From Leptidea sinapis (lineage: Eukaryota > Arthropoda > Insecta > Lepidoptera > Pieridae), in NCBI RefSeq assembly GCF_905404315.1, contig NC_066276.1:14774001-14838000 (forward strand): a stretch of DNA of 64,000 nucleotides. The letters run 5' to 3'. How positions within the stretch are numbered: position 1 is the first letter of the stretch; every line of letters starts with the position of its first letter. The notes under the pieces were generated by a model that worked only from the letters and a program-made list of their open reading frames with translations, was not told where the DNA came from and made no database searches. A program made the translations under genes and the position numbers. Shown here in pieces: positions 30,963 through 39,709 of the stretch.

Positions 30963-33710
30963 CTAGTTGAAACCGGTATTATGTGACGTTATCCATACTC
31001 GAGGAAATAAGTGATGTGGGAGGCGATATCGATTATACCTGCCAGCGTATCGTAAGTTATTTAAGCGGGTTCTACCAATTGAGGAAATTAAGGGATTCTT
31101 ATGAGTCGGATTTTTAAAAAGAAAGAATTTCTTAGATATCCTAAATATGAAGTCTTGGATTAATGGAATTTTTTTATTAAATTGTAATTTTTTCAGGTTA
31201 GTTCGAAACACGGTATTATATGAAATTTTAATGGCTTTATTCTGTATTGATTGAATTTTATCGTAATTAGTATTGCAAGTGCTACACCACACGGGAGCAG
31301 CATATGTAATGCATGGCCTGACAAGACTAGAATATATACGCATTTTAGTGTTGCAACTTAAATTTGATTTGCGGTTAAGCACAGGACTGAGAGCGTTAAT
31401 TGCTTTAATACCTTTTACATGAAGAGCATTTGTATTTTGTGTCCAGTTTAGCTTATTATCTAGTATTAGGCCCAGGTATTTTACCGTAGTACTCCATGGG
31501 ATAAGTTGGCCGTCTATTCTTAGTTTGCGAATTGGAGATGAGCGTTTTCGAGTAAACATAATAGCTTCCGTTTTAAGGGTATTTATTTTTAACTTCCACT
31601 TGGTGAAATAAGTGATAAGTAGTTCTAGTGACCACTGAAGGCGTGATATTATAATATCAATGTCTTCAGAAGACGTAAAACTGGCAGTATCATCTGCAAA
31701 TCCAGCGAGGTGGGTATGAGGTTGTTTTTTGATGTCATTTAGGTACATCACGAATAAATAGGGCCCTAAGATTGAACCCTGTGGTACACCGGCTGGTACA
31801 GGTCGTGGGCTCGATATAACATCACCTATGTAGACTGTAAAAGAACGATCTTCTAAATATAACTTAAGTAATCTAACCAGAGGCAATGGAACATCGTGTG
31901 AAATTAGTTTATGAATCAGTCCAGCATGCCAAACAGTGTCAAAGGCTTTTTCAACGTCTAATAGTATCATGCCAGTAGACTGGCCTAAATTAAGATGATG
32001 AGTCACGTGTTCGGCGACTCTTGCTAATTGCTGCGCAGTGGAATGACCCTTGCGAAAGCCGAACTGCTCAGGAATAATTTTGTTTTCTATTACATCTAAT
32101 AGCCTCTTTGCAATTAACGATTCAAATAGTTTAGCTAAGGAAGGAAGTAAGCTGATAGGGCGATAATGAGATGGGATATTATCGTCCTTTCCGGGTTTTT
32201 TGATTGTAATGACTTTAGCAATTTTCCACATTGAAGGAAAATAACTGATACGAAGACAGTCATTTAGAATTTTTGTTAAAAGAACCAATAATTTCTGCGG
32301 TAGGTTTTTCAGTAATTGATTATTTAAGCCATCAATACCTGGAGCTTTACGATTTTTTAATTTTTTAACGGCTTTAGCTATTTCTGTTGGGGTAATGGGC
32401 CGCAACGGAGAACTATAGTTTGGTATATAAAGAGAAGTATTAGCTTCTTCAACAATTTTCTCAGTAGTAGGATCGCTTACCCAGCTATTTGTGAGTTTCA
32501 TATTATCATAAAAGGCATCGGCAAGTACTTCGCATTGTTCTAAAACATTGGAGGTTAACCTATTGTCATGGCATCTTAAAGGTGGAATAGTCGTAGATTT
32601 CGCACTTAAAGATTTCACTACGCGCCAAAGGTCAGAATTTGGATTATTAATTTTTTTGAGTTTGTTATTCCAAATTTTATCATTAAAATTTCTCAAAGAT
32701 ACTTTAATGCTTTTTTGTAGTTTATTAATTTCTGAGCATAATATTATTTTGATAAATCTGTCAGTTTCTTTAGTAGCTAAGGACCTTAGTTTATTTTTAT
32801 TCTTGATTTTAGTTTTAATATATTTTGGTAGTTTATGTGGGGTGATTATATCAGGGCCATGAGGAATACTCATATCTCTTGCCTTAACAATGATAGCAGT
32901 AAGTTGCTCTATGGAAAAATCGATTTCGGAACTGATATTGTTACATTTTGGTGAAAGTGCGATATTCGCGTTTAAGTAAGATCTAAACTGCTTCCAATTT
33001 GCATCTTCGTACCTATATCGAATAAACGGTTTTCGAGTAAAAGATTCACCGACAGAGAAGGCAACAGGAAGGTAGTTAGATGAAAGACGTGATGAAGTCT
33101 CCGGCCGTGATATATTGTAAACATTTTTAACTAAAACTATATCAGGAATGGAGGGTGAGTAATCACTACGATAATGTACAAGTGTGGGGACAAGCGGACC
33201 GAGTACGTCATAATCATTACTAACCATATGATCAAATAGGCGATTTCCTCTTTGATTAGCTTTATCGCAGTTCCAGTAGTCATGTTTAGAATTAAGGTCT
33301 CCCATGAGTAGAATCCTATCATACGAATTCATTACTAAGTCTAGGTCGCTGACAAGAAGTTCTTGGTTTGGAGATTGGTATGCCGAAATTATAGACGTGT
33401 CTTTACCCGACAATGTTATATTAACACCGATACATTCAAGGGTCTGGATTGCCGTTATATGTAACGGAGTATGGGGGATTTCTGATTTGATAAGTAAAGC
33501 TACACCTTGGCCTGACCCATTCGATCTTTTATCTTGTCGATAAGTTACATAACCGGGAATGTGCAGTTTATGCTTAGGGCTAAGTTTGGTTTCACACAAT
33601 GCTATAATGTCAACTGACAGTTTACAAATGATATCAATAAGCTCATATAGTTTAGGACTAATGCCATCGGCATTCCAATAAAGAAAACGTAATTCACTAC
33701 ATTTAGACAT
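30963..33710 (-). CDS. LINE ORF2: endonuclease and reverse transcriptase, 915 aa, open
   Basis: An uninterrupted frame. The APE-type endonuclease has Asn13, Glu40 and G-D-L-N at 137-140. The usual S-D-H-L-P motif near its end reads S-N-Y-L-P (211-215), replacing the catalytic Asp-His pair. RT blocks are S-H-Y-R-P-I-S at 514-520, E-Q-F-G-F-R from 548, L-L-D-V-E-K-A-F-D with Asp585, G-V-P-Q-G-S-I-L-G-P at 641-650, and F-A-D-D at 671-674. The thumb and tail follow to the stop. ATG (33708-33710) overlaps the ORF1 stop by 8 nt (ATGTCTAA), so translation probably depends on ORF1 termination. The RT core looks complete; the endonuclease probably does not. The family is Jockey-like by motif flavour. 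Confidence 0.9.
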   Translation of the reverse strand: MSKCSELRFLYWNADGISPKLYELIDIICKLSVDIIALCETKLSPKHKLHIPGYVTYRQDKRSNGSGQGVALLIKSEIPHTPLHITAIQTLECIGVNITLSGKDTSIISAYQSPNQELLVSDLDLVMNSYDRILLMGDLNSKHDYWNCDKANQRGNRLFDHMVSNDYDVLGPLVPTLVHYRSDYSPSIPDIVLVKNVYNISRPETSSRLSSNYLPVAFSVGESFTRKPFIRYRYEDANWKQFRSYLNANIALSPKCNNISSEIDFSIEQLTAIIVKARDMSIPHGPDIITPHKLPKYIKTKIKNKNKLRSLATKETDRFIKIILCSEINKLQKSIKVSLRNFNDKIWNNKLKKINNPNSDLWRVVKSLSAKSTTIPPLRCHDNRLTSNVLEQCEVLADAFYDNMKLTNSWVSDPTTEKIVEEANTSLYIPNYSSPLRPITPTEIAKAVKKLKNRKAPGIDGLNNQLLKNLPQKLLVLLTKILNDCLRISYFPSMWKIAKVITIKKPGKDDNIPSHYRPISLLPSLAKLFESLIAKRLLDVIENKIIPEQFGFRKGHSTAQQLARVAEHVTHHLNLGQSTGMILLDVEKAFDTVWHAGLIHKLISHDVPLPLVRLLKLYLEDRSFTVYIGDVISSPRPVPAGVPQGSILGPYLFVMYLNDIKKQPHTHLAGFADDTASFTSSEDIDIIISRLQWSLELLITYFTKWKLKINTLKTEAIMFTRKRSSPIRKLRIDGQLIPWSTTVKYLGLILDNKLNWTQNTNALHVKGIKAINALSPVLNRKSNLSCNTKMRIYSSLVRPCITYAAPVWCSTCNTNYDKIQSIQNKAIKISYNTVFRTNLKKLQFNKKIPLIQDFIFRISKKFFLFKNPTHKNPLISSIGRTRLNNLRYAGRYNRYRLPHHLFPRVWITSHNTGFN

Positions 33711-34899
33711 ACTGACCCAGATGAGAAAGAATCAGCATAACTTTGTCAATCATTGAATGACATGCCATAAACTGTGCCTTAATTGCTTTGATTGTTGCTA
33801 AAATCTTTGACATTTCTGCAGTAGCACTATCCGGATGGCATGAAGGTGCTGCAGTTGTCACATTGTTTTCGGCTGGATTCTCAAACATAGGGATTTTCTT
33901 CACATTGGCACCTGCCACATTAGCCCAAGAACGACCATCAATTCCAGCATTTTTAGGAAGACGCTTAGACGTTTGGATTAATTTAAGTTCTTCCTTCCTT
34001 GACTCGACAAGCTTGAGGTATTTTTGTCGTTCTCTACATTGCCGATAGTTTGCAGGGTGATTTTCATTGCAGTTGCAACACTGCGCAGGCGTGTTTCTGT
34101 CTTTCTTTGGGCATTCACTAGAGATGTGATTTTCTAAGCACTTTACGCAGCGAGGTGGCAGTTTTTGGAAAAGTGCCCAAAAGCTTGGCAGCGAAAACAT
34201 TGAGTTCCAGCATGGGTCTTTGGCTGAAATTTGCGTATTTGCACAACACAATTACTTAGATATTTAATTTTTACTAAAAGCAATGACATTAGCTCCTGGA
34301 GGTAATTGCACCAAGTATAAGGGACTAGCGTCAGATTTATCGTCTGCATGTCTGAGTTTTTTAGCGGTTGCATTAGGAAAAACAAGTTCATCTAACAAAC
34401 CAGTTAGATTTTCTTGAACATAGTTAGGGAGCCCGATTATAATAAATTTAAATGTTCGTTCTTCTTTCCTCGAAAAAGTGTAGAAATTGATGTTCTCAGA
34501 GCGCAAGCCATCTTGAAGTGATTTGTGGCCCTCTACTGAGTAACAGTAAACAGTGACTCTTTGATGGCCTTGATATTTAAGATGGAAACCCTTGGTATAA
34601 CGGGAAACCACAGTTTTAATGTACTCGTGAGTCCAATCAGATTTAATATAAATGTGAATTGGAGGGATCTTACTAGATTTCTTCACAGTTGTGGACGCCT
34701 CCCGAAGTTTGATGGATGCTGATGAACCTTGGCCAGGAAGGCCGCTAAATCTATTGAATGTTTTCACTGGTGTTTGCGTTTTCACTTGTGTTCCATGCGC
34801 AACTCTTTTAGGTATGGACCAGTCTAGCTCCATATCACCTGGTCTTTAAGTATTTGGCAAGGATGACACGGAATTTGATCTAGTCAAAAATCTATCCAT
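33703..34899 (-). pseudogene. LINE ORF1 (gag-like, three zinc knuckles), broken
   Basis: The likely original start is ATG at 34897-34899, but an in-frame TAA follows after 17 codons (34846-34848). The open part resumes with M-E-L-D-W at 34833. Frameshifts at about 34268 and about 34155 split the rest. The N-terminal half is basic with an RRM-like fold region typical of LINE ORF1. The C-terminal part has three knuckles in different frames: C-F-R-C-Q-A-F-G-H-F-S-K-N-C, C-V-K-C-L-E-N-H-I-S-S-E-C and C-C-N-C-N-E-N-H. The protein binds the element RNA in intact relatives; here it cannot be made whole. Confidence 0.85.
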
Positions 34900-35077
34900 A
34901 TTGGATGCCAGTAAACAAAAATTGTATATCGATATCGATGTTGAACTTTCCCATCACTACATACTTGTTACGGCAATGAGTGGGGTATGCAAATTTTTAC
35001 ACACGTATTACAACTAATAAAAAATGCGGGTGGCGAGTAAATACGAACTGTGCGTCTTTATCGTAAGAAACACTACG

Positions 35078-35092
35078 AAACTCTGGTCGATT
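35078..35092. repeat. target-site duplication of the LINE, right copy
   Basis: AAACTCTGGTCGATT, the original site in the BEL/Pao RT gene. Both copies encode N-R-P-E-F on the minus strand. Confidence 0.95.
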
Positions 35093-35644
35093 GATTTTAG
35101 TTAGATGCCCTAAATCAGCATATTCATTGATAAATTCTTTATACTTTACCTTTAAACTTGGTTGTTTAATAAATTTTCTTTCTAGCATTTCCAAGCATTT
35201 TTTAGCAATATAATAGGAATCACCGAGTGCTTTCTCTGGTGCTTCCTTTAAAGGCATGTGAACAGAAAATCTGCCATTTGGCAGACGACAAACATTCTTT
35301 TTAAAATCATCTTCACAAAGCTGCTCTTCAACAGAATATGTTTTTGTTTGTGGTAAGTCATCAATGTTCCAAAATCTTTCTAATGAATCCTTTATTTCCT
35401 GAGAAAAATTGCAATGAACTTTACATGAGATTGACTGACTTGTTGCTAAGGGACCACCTACAAGCCATCCGAGCTTAGACTCTTGAAGCACCGGTTTATT
35501 CGAACCGAGTTTAATTATATTCGATCCGACTATCTCCCAATATACATCCGCACCCAACAGTATGTCTATATCAGCCGGTGAGAAATATTTAGGGTCAGCT
35601 AATTGAATATTGTTAGGTATATTTATTAATTCAGTGTTAATCAC
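35078..35644 (-). pseudogene. BEL/Pao pol: A17 peptidase-RT linker and RT start
   Basis: The frame 35644 to 35078 holds D-I-D-I-L-L-G-A-D-V-Y-W and L-G-W-L-V-G-G-P, the conserved BEL/Pao block between protease and RT. The RT N-terminal region follows (Y-A-D-L-G-H-L-T-K). The frame continues to 34997 only by running into the LINE 5' UTR. It is in phase with the RT fragment beyond the insertion, so the LINE landed in a frame that was open at this point. Confidence 0.85.
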
Positions 35645-35699
35645 TGAGTTTGGTCAAATACCAGTTATATGTGGCACTACCAAACATTTGACATTTATC

Positions 35700-35999
35700 T
35701 CAAAAGACAACTCTTGATTTAACTTTGATTTCACATTTTTTATAAATCCTACAGCCCATATTATTAATTCCATAAACGTTAACCGAACTAGACTCATCAA
35801 TAGACAACCCTAGATTTTTCTTTAAATTTTCGGTAACGAATGAAGACTGACTGCCCATATCTAGAAGAGCGCGAGCTTGATAAATATTGTCGTTTACAAT
35901 TAATTCTACTACAGCTGTACACAGTAACACTTGGCCGGAAGACAGCGTAAGAGAGGTACAAGGGTAGGGAAGACGAAGTCGTGGGTTGAAGTTCTGCAT
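35700..35999 (-). pseudogene. BEL/Pao protease (aspartic, DUF1758-type)
   Basis: 99 open residues with A-R-A-L-L-D-M-G-S-Q-S-S-F-V, the BEL/Pao protease active site. The family has D-S-G or D-T-G; here it is D-M-G, which should abolish or cripple cleavage. The fragment is one frame off from the gag zinc-knuckle part, with the shift at about 36000. Confidence 0.8.
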
Positions 36000-37254
36000 A
36001 CGATAGGGTTGGTTTATGTATTAGTGTATTATGTTTCCTTTTGCAAGTGAGACACAGTCCTTTGAGCTGGCATTGATATGCGTTGTGACAACTGCGCAGA
36101 CAATTTTTACATAATTTTAATTTAGTAACTTCATTGTAACGATCATCGATACTCATATTTTTAAACTTAGAGCATGCATGTAAAGGATGTTCATCGTTTC
36201 ACACAATACAACCTCTTTTGTTATCCTTTTTATCATGTGACTCTACAAAACTTCTAGACTGAGTGATAGAATTTGGTTTATCTATCACCTTCTCAGACCG
36301 GTTAGTACTATAGGAAGTTTCCAGCACGTCAGCAGGACTACGCAGGAATGAAAAAAATTCACTCAACGAAGGTAACTCGTTTAGATTACCCTTGTACTCC
36401 TCCCATTTTCTACTCGTGTGTATGTCCAATTTTACGGACACCATGTATATTATAAGGGCATCCCATTGATCAATAGGCTGGCCAAGCGATTCAAGAGCAC
36501 GTAAATGCTTAGACACATGATCGATAACAAACCGCAACGCTTTAAATGATTCCGTTCGCAATGGTTCAATACTGAACAACGCCTTTAAATGATTGTTCAT
36601 TAAAATATTTTTGTTTCCAAATCTTTCACATAAGAGATCCCATGCAATCTTATTTTTAGCACTAAATTCTATCGACTTTATGACAACAGATGCGCTCCCT
36701 TCTAAACATGAACGCAAGTAATGAAATTTATTTATCGGCGGAATCCCTTCATTGCTATGTATAACCGATTCAAATGTGTCCCTAAATTCTATCCAAAACA
36801 AATAATTTCCATCAAAAGTCGGTAACTTTATTGTAGGTAGCTTAATAGAATTAGTCGAAAAGGAATGGCAACTACTAAAATCAGACCCCTATTTCCCTAA
36901 CCTTTGATTTTCATTTGGGCGTTTATCTAAAAGATCCTGACAAGTAGATATCAAACTTAAAAATTGATTCTCAATCATATCTCTTTCTTTTATTTGTTCC
37001 TCTGTATCAGTATGTAATAAATCAATTTTATCTTGTATAACTTCATAATCATTAAGTAATGTCTGACATTTTTTTAATTTTAATTCTATTTCTTTATATT
37101 TTACTAAAGATATTTCTTTTAAACTTTGTAAGGTAAATAGGTAAGTCGAAAGATTTGTTAATCTTCCTTTAATTATTCCTCTTTGTTTTATTAAATTAGA
37201 TAAATCAACCTTTCCTTGACTATCGGCTTTAGATTCAGTCATTTTGTTATACAA
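35797..37254 (-). pseudogene. BEL/Pao gag, same frame with two internal stops
   Basis: From ATG at 37252-37254 one frame runs through a coiled-coil-like N-terminus (M-T-E-S-K, then many Lys/Glu/Leu), a TAG at 36889-36891, and the DUF1759-type domain (L-P-T-F-D-G-N-Y-L-F-W near 36800-36835). A TGA follows at 36199-36201, then the zinc-knuckle part (C-K-N-C-L-R-S-C-H and C-L-T-C-K). The TGA falls where the second Cys of a knuckle is expected (C-I-V-stop, then N-D-E-H-P). The last about 65 codons before 35797 are past the frameshift to protease and are not native. Confidence 0.8.
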
Positions 37255-37260
37255 ATTATC

Positions 37261-38302
37261 ATAAATATTTCAAATATAAATAGACAATGTACGAATTTAT
37301 TAAAGAATTCTAAGCGCAAACCATGTAAATAAAGTAGAACGATTAATGCAGCGCACTCAAACCTGACGAGTACAAGGAGATAAACAGATCACTTCAAATC
37401 CAGTCGCCGCTACGCCGCTCCGACGGTTAGATGCTCCGTGATGTATTGTTGTGCCGGAGTCTAAAGTCCAACGGCAACGGGTATTCGCACACAGCGCCTT
37501 ACAGCACAGCGGATTATACAGAAACACCAAACAACTCGATCTTTCGAACGCTGGAATAAGTTGACAAAACGTTTTATATTGTGTTGAACAAATTTATTTT
37601 TAAAAGGGTTAATTATGACCTTGTTATGCAAGAAACTAGCTATAAATGTAAGCTATATACTTACGGAACAAATTAGGCAAAATGAAATGATTTGATAAAT
37701 AAAGAGAAATAAAGAAATAGTGTGATGTATAAGAAGCGTAGCAAATAAACCGCTAACTGGCAGCGATACAGTAAATTAATTTATAAGAAAACTGGCAGAA
37801 TTATTAAAATCAAATACAATATAGGCAATTGGTAGATAGCTGATGTGATGCTTATCGTTGGCATGCAATTTAAAGCTTTAACAATTATAGCCTCAATGTA
37901 AGCTTGATTAGATATATAAATTATTATTAATTAAATATCTAACGCTTGAGTACTATTTAAAATCGCTAAATTAAATGAATAACATAACGGCTACTGCACA
38001 CAAACTAAATGCGATATATGAGTGGAACAAAGGAATGCTTTGGAACAGCTTTAAGTATGGAACAGGCTTACTTTATTGGATTAGACCTCTGGATCTCCAC
38101 AGTGTCCATCAGGCTCCAATAGCAGCAATCTCAAATTATCCAAAATCAAACGTAGATCTAATTCTCATCGATGTTCCAAGTTCCAACGTCTTGTTCGTCG
38201 GGTCAATCACGTGGCACTTTTTAAGTCGCCGGCAGCGTAATGCTTATTAAAAGAATATTATCTTTTAGAGTACTCTGTCCTGTCACGGTCGCCACTTTTT
38301 GT
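37261..38302. other. BEL/Pao leader region, then unassigned
   Basis: 37261-37560 should contain the BEL/Pao 5' UTR and 5' LTR, but I could not align it to the 3' LTR fragment. A 91-codon plus frame at 37975-38250 has no family resemblance. 38277-38292 (GTCCTGTCACGGTCGC) equals the 3' end of the tRNA-Arg gene. Confidence 0.35.
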
Positions 38303-38750
38303 TTATAATAAAAACAAAACTTCTAGATAACCACGAATCCCTAGTTCCTGCAACTTGCGTAAAAGTATAATATGGTCGACTCGATCAAACGCCTTCTCAA
38401 AATCAGTATAAATTACGTCAATTTGATAACCATCATCCATTCCACGCTGAACGTAATTAGTAAAAACAGCAAGATTGGTATTAGTGGAGCGACCATGTAT
38501 GAAACCATGCTGCTCTAGAGGTAAGTGACGAATGATTATGGGGTACAGGTAATTGTGTGCTACCCTTTCCATTAATTTACCTAACGTATTAAGTATTGAT
38601 ATAGGCCTATAATTTTCAACAGATGCTTTAGACCCTTTTTTATGTATTGGTACAATATTAGCAGTTTTCCATATTTTTGGGAAATATCCTTCAAGAAAGC
38701 AGCGATTAAAAATTAGTGTTATAGGCGCTGATAGTGATGCAGAACAAGCT
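38303..38750 (-). pseudogene. LINE reverse transcriptase fragment
   Basis: The minus strand reads I-V-P-I-H-K-K-G-S-K, N-Y-R-P-I-S-I-L, E-Q-H-G-F-I-H-G-R-S-T and I-Y-T-D-F-E-K-A-F-D-R-V. These are RT blocks 1-3 of a Jockey/CR1-type ORF2, open across the visible part. Both ends are truncated: the catalytic D-D box and the endonuclease are absent. It abuts repeat sequence at about 38755. Confidence 0.8.
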
Positions 38751-38754
38751 TTTT

Positions 38755-39245
38755 ACTTTTTGAAGTCGGTTTTTTTAAACGTAGTTTTTTTTAGTATTAC
38801 GTTTCAGTGTCAGTTAATAGTAATATATAATCAACCTAAATCAAAACTCCAAAAAAAAGCCGTTCACAGAAAACAATTATGTCATCCAGGTAGACGAAAA
38901 TTTTCATATAAATGTCCATAAAATGAAAACTACAGGGCCAAACTATGTAAAAAACCAAATGGCATCTACTTCGCATCAAACAAAAGGAGAATTACGTAAA
39001 TCGGATCATAAATCTCAGAGTAATCGGTGTACATACATAAAAAATATACCGATCGAATTGATAACCTCCTCCTTTTTGAAGTCGGTTATAAATCGAATCA
39101 AATTAATGTATTATCATCAGTCCTCGATAAATCTACGAAGTTTGAACGAAATCTGGCTGTTTAAAGTTGGACAAAACGGCACCCAAATGAGTCGGTTGCA
39201 AACAAACATACGTACAGGTGAAGCTAATAAAAAGCGTGTAATAAC
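38755..39245 (+). repeat. interspersed repeat ending in TTTTTGAAGTCGGTT units
   Basis: TTTTTGAAGTCGGTT occurs at about 38758 and again near 39074. Between them and after them are blocks common in insect interspersed repeats (ATACCGATCGAATTGATAAC and GTTGGACAAAACGGCACCC). The class was not determined. The frame at 38923-39285 is chance. Confidence 0.55.
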
Positions 39246-39709
39246 ATTACTTTCCGTAGTAGTAGGTAATTGCCGCCGTCATTAAGAGCAAATCAATACT
39301 TCAGGCCGGCACACATTCTAGAGCTCTAATAAAACTCTCATCCCTGGTCTGATACAGTCCAGTATCAGTGGAGTGTCAGTTAGTTAATCATATGGGAAGA
39401 ACCGAGCTATTCGAACTGTCGACGCTCCAGTAGCAGTACTCTATAAACGGTTTGGTCACTTGGCGTTGTGGAGAGACTTCGATTCTTTAGTCGTCGTTCT
39501 CCTTCGCACTGTGCACAACAAGAAACAAAACGCCCTGAGGATTCGTGGCGTTCCTCCATAGTGCGACTGTCAATTTCTAAATAATATATTCTTTGCTCTT
39601 TGCGCGATGTTTCCATGATGGATCGACATGGGTATTGTAACAAGCAGATCTCAAGCAATTCTGTTAAAAGATCTCATTAACACTGTCGGCCGCACAGGAA
39701 ACGCTCCTG
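39246..39709. other. unassigned, possibly LINE 5' region
   Basis: Directly precedes recognisable endonuclease sequence, so it may be 5' UTR or ORF1 of the LINE at 39710, but I see no zinc knuckles or matching blocks. Confidence 0.3.

Larger units (their letters stand above)
30513..35077 (-). mobile_element. Jockey-type LINE inserted in the BEL/Pao RT gene
   Basis: 4,565 bp bounded by the 15-bp duplication. The 3' end is a short A tail next to 30513. The 5' end (CGTAGTGTTTC) is at 35077. It carries a 5' UTR of about 180 bp, ORF1, an overlapping ORF2 and a 3' UTR of about 450 bp. As both ends and the duplication are exact, it appears full length. It is younger than the BEL/Pao element. Confidence 0.93.
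27370..37300 (-). mobile_element. BEL/Pao LTR retrotransposon, split by a LINE
   Basis: The gag-protease-RT-RNase H-integrase order is kept on the minus strand, from 37254 down to 27583, apart from the LINE at 30513-35077. The frame has at least two in-frame stops in gag and several frameshifts in pol. A 3' LTR start is recognisable at 27516. The 5' LTR could not be matched to it. Element boundaries are approximate. Confidence 0.88.

Noticed and set aside
37261..37560. Full 5' LTR of the BEL/Pao element
   Set aside because: Expected by position, but I could not match it to the 3' LTR start at 27516, so it is not claimed.
37975..38250. 91-codon plus ORF as a host gene
   Set aside because: No family resemblance, no splice or promoter context, AT-typical composition; likely chance.
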